Below are positions 62,196-64,000 of a stretch of 64,000 nucleotides of DNA, piece after piece. The position numbers and the translations under genes are program-made. The number at the start of each line of letters is the position of its first letter. Positions within the stretch are counted from its first letter, which is position 1. Source of the DNA: Rotaria sp. Silwood1. Taxonomy: Eukaryota; Rotifera; Eurotatoria; Philodinida; Philodinidae. The notes below the pieces were generated by a model, which saw only the letters and a list, made by a program, of their open reading frames with translations, made no database searches and was not told where the DNA came from. The DNA lies in assembly GCA_905250075.1 (NCBI GenBank), contig CAJNOP010000132.1, forward strand, positions 338,524 through 402,523, given 5' to 3'.

Positions 62196-63455
62196 ATGAA
62201 TAATAATGTAATATTACCGACAACAGTTTTATCTGTTGATTATAATTTAACTTTAAAAACTACAAGTGCTACAACAATAGCAATATCAAATTCAATAAAA
62301 AATTGTAGTGTATCATTACAATATAAATTTATTGAACATATTGTTTATTTGTATGTTATGTCTCCATTATGTCTTATGGGTCTTGTATTAAATGTTATTA
62401 ATTTAATTATTTTTTCTGATCGTTCATTTAAAAATTTAACATTTAAATATTTACGTCTTATTGCATTTGTTGATTGTATAACATGTATACTTGTTTTTAT
62501 TTATTGTGTAACAAATTATACTCGACCACGTACATTAAATGATAAATATTTTCGTATATGGTATTTAGTTAATGTTTATTTTCCATTAGCAAATATAACT
62601 GCAGCATGTAATGTATTATTAACAATAACTGTAACTATTGAACGACTTGTTAGTGTACGTTGGCCAATGAAAAAACAACGTTTATTTAATTCTAATCGTA
62701 TATTAATAACATTAATTATTTGTTTTTTATTTCCAATTATTGCTAATTCAATTAATTTTCTTGTTTATAAAGTTGGTGAATGTAATAATCTTACATTAAC
62801 ATCAATAGCACGAACTAAAGCATATGAATATTTTGGTATGTGTAAAGAAATTCTTTTACGTTTTATTCCCATATGTATTCTTATATGTTCAAATTGTCTT
62901 TTATTATCAACTGTACATGCTGCTAATAAGAAATTTAGATCATATAGAAAACCATTACAAACAATAGCAAAATCACCAATAACAACAACAGTTTGTATTC
63001 AAACTGTAGCAAATGGTTGTGATACAACACCAATTAATAAATATCTATCTGAATCACAATCTCAAACAGATATACTTTTATCAAGATCATCATTTTCATG
63101 TGAATCAACAGTACCAAAAACTATGAAACAAAAACGACCATCTTTTCCAATAAGATTATTTCATAAATTACATTCAAGAAAACAACAACAAGAACGACAA
63201 TTAACAATAATGCTTGTTTGGATATCAACACTTTATTTATGTGGACAAATTCCAATGTTATTTGCTTATCCAAATTTTCTTTTTAAAGATACAAATCTAT
63301 CATCATATAAATATTATGCAGTTGTTGTTAATTTACTTGAATTAACAACATATTTTGCAAATTTTTTTATTTATATACGATTTACATCACAATTTCAACA
63401 AGTATTTCGTATAAAAGTTAAACATACATTTTTTTGTTTTATAAAAAATCAATAA
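62196..63455 (+). CDS. Class A (rhodopsin-like) GPCR, neuropeptide/FMRFamide-receptor type, 419 aa
   Basis: Intronless coding frame from the ATG at 62196. It shows seven hydrophobic helices. TM1 has GLVLNVINLIIF with the conserved Asn. TM2 has YLRLIAFVDCITCIL with the conserved Asp. TM3 ends ERLVSVRWP in place of DRY. TM4 and TM5 follow, then a long third intracellular loop rich in Ser/Lys (about 250-335). TM6 is TIMLVWISTLYLCGQIP, and TM7 is LELTTYFANFFIY, where NPxxY lacks the Pro, as in FMRFamide-type receptors. The N-terminus has N-glycosylation sites (NLT, NCS). A TTTTCAG acceptor at about 62153 suggests a 5' UTR intron. Plasma-membrane receptor; the ligand is unknown and the peptide class is an inference from the E-R-L and N-F-F-I-Y variants. 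Confidence 0.87.
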   Translation: MNNNVILPTTVLSVDYNLTLKTTSATTIAISNSIKNCSVSLQYKFIEHIVYLYVMSPLCLMGLVLNVINLIIFSDRSFKNLTFKYLRLIAFVDCITCILVFIYCVTNYTRPRTLNDKYFRIWYLVNVYFPLANITAACNVLLTITVTIERLVSVRWPMKKQRLFNSNRILITLIICFLFPIIANSINFLVYKVGECNNLTLTSIARTKAYEYFGMCKEILLRFIPICILICSNCLLLSTVHAANKKFRSYRKPLQTIAKSPITTTVCIQTVANGCDTTPINKYLSESQSQTDILLSRSSFSCESTVPKTMKQKRPSFPIRLFHKLHSRKQQQERQLTIMLVWISTLYLCGQIPMLFAYPNFLFKDTNLSSYKYYAVVVNLLELTTYFANFFIYIRFTSQFQQVFRIKVKHTFFCFIKNQ

Positions 63456-64000
63456 GAATTAATACTGATAAGTTTATTCTTGTTCTTGTATATTGTTTTC
63501 CTCTATCTTCGGCTTTCACATGTTATTCTTATTTTGAAGCATTGAATTTGAAAGGAATAAAATATTTGAGTTTCTTTTGTCTTTTCTATGCTTATCAACT
63601 TAATGTTGACATATGAACAATTGAAAACATTTTTTTTCTTTGAAAATAATATCTGTACAAGTGATAATGCAAAAAGTCTTAGTGTAACCATAATAAAGCA
63701 TTATACATATATACAAAAGTAAGAAGAGAAATAGTAGGAACTTCAATCTTATAAAATCTTTCTGTTTGAAGTTTGTCATTTATCTCTCGATATAGAATAG
63801 GTCAAAAGTAAAGGAACAATTATTTAGATGAAGTACATTTCAATATTAACTTATTATAAAAGTATGTTAGAAAATGTACGAATGTTTCTAGTACATATAC
63901 ATATAACTTCACGAGAACTTCAATGTTTTTCAGTGCTCTCATGTTATTATCTGCTTGTTTGTTTATATGAAAATTCTTTGAATGAATCAAATTTACTCGG
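63456..64000. other. 3' flank of the GPCR gene
   Basis: AATAAA at 63556-63561 is a likely polyadenylation signal, with another near 63692. Nothing else is recognised up to the window end. Confidence 0.45.
63556..63561 (+). terminator. Candidate polyadenylation signal, GPCR gene
   Basis: AATAAA about 100 bp after the stop codon. Confidence 0.4.

Overview
The window reads as nuclear DNA of a bdelloid rotifer (Adineta/Rotaria-like; the genus cannot be fixed from sequence alone). The grounds are very AT-rich DNA, many introns of only 40-60 bp with GT-AG ends, metazoan ciliary and signalling genes, and two copies of the ADP-ribosyltransferase (ART)/TPR gene family I associate with bdelloids. No tRNA, rRNA or CRISPR was seen. 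A 100-base run of N at 20221-20320 is an assembly gap.

Layout. (1) 1-10.8 kb is an accessory, decaying region. It holds a broken ART gene cut by the left edge (minus), a ~100-bp hAT-type MITE with an 8-bp target duplication, and directly beside it a dead Tc1/mariner-superfamily element with ~200-bp terminal inverted repeats. Next come a cluster of CCCTGG-type motifs, a pseudogene of an SLC5 sodium/solute symporter, a long ART-TPR pseudogene and an unrecognised 178-aa gene. (2) 11.9-19.1 kb carries two ciliary genes on the minus strand only 145 bp apart: a 12-exon tectonic (519 aa) and a 4-exon IFT20 (138 aa). In both, and in the other spliced genes, my exon choices add up to an exact multiple of three. 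(3) 20.3-21.6 kb, next to the assembly gap, is a 1.27-kb foldback element whose arms contain degenerate ~33-bp modules. (4) 22.9-24.8 kb is a 6-exon sialate O-acetylesterase (minus). (5) 29.6-30.6 kb is a DUF3431-type membrane-anchored protein (plus). (6) 38.3-45.0 kb holds two tandem PAR/giant/CES-2-like bZIP transcription factor genes (plus) with shared motifs and a shared intron position. (7) 50.8-52.9 kb is an F-box protein gene (plus). (8) 62.2-63.5 kb is a class A neuropeptide-type GPCR (plus).

Between these lie long AT-rich, simple-sequence-rich deserts (25-29.6, 30.6-38, 45-50.7 and 53-62 kb) where I find no supportable gene. The only functional link between neighbours that the sequence suggests is the tectonic/IFT20 pair (cilium transition zone plus intraflagellar transport) and the duplicated bZIP pair. 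The left 11 kb looks like a transposon- and pseudogene-rich accessory segment.
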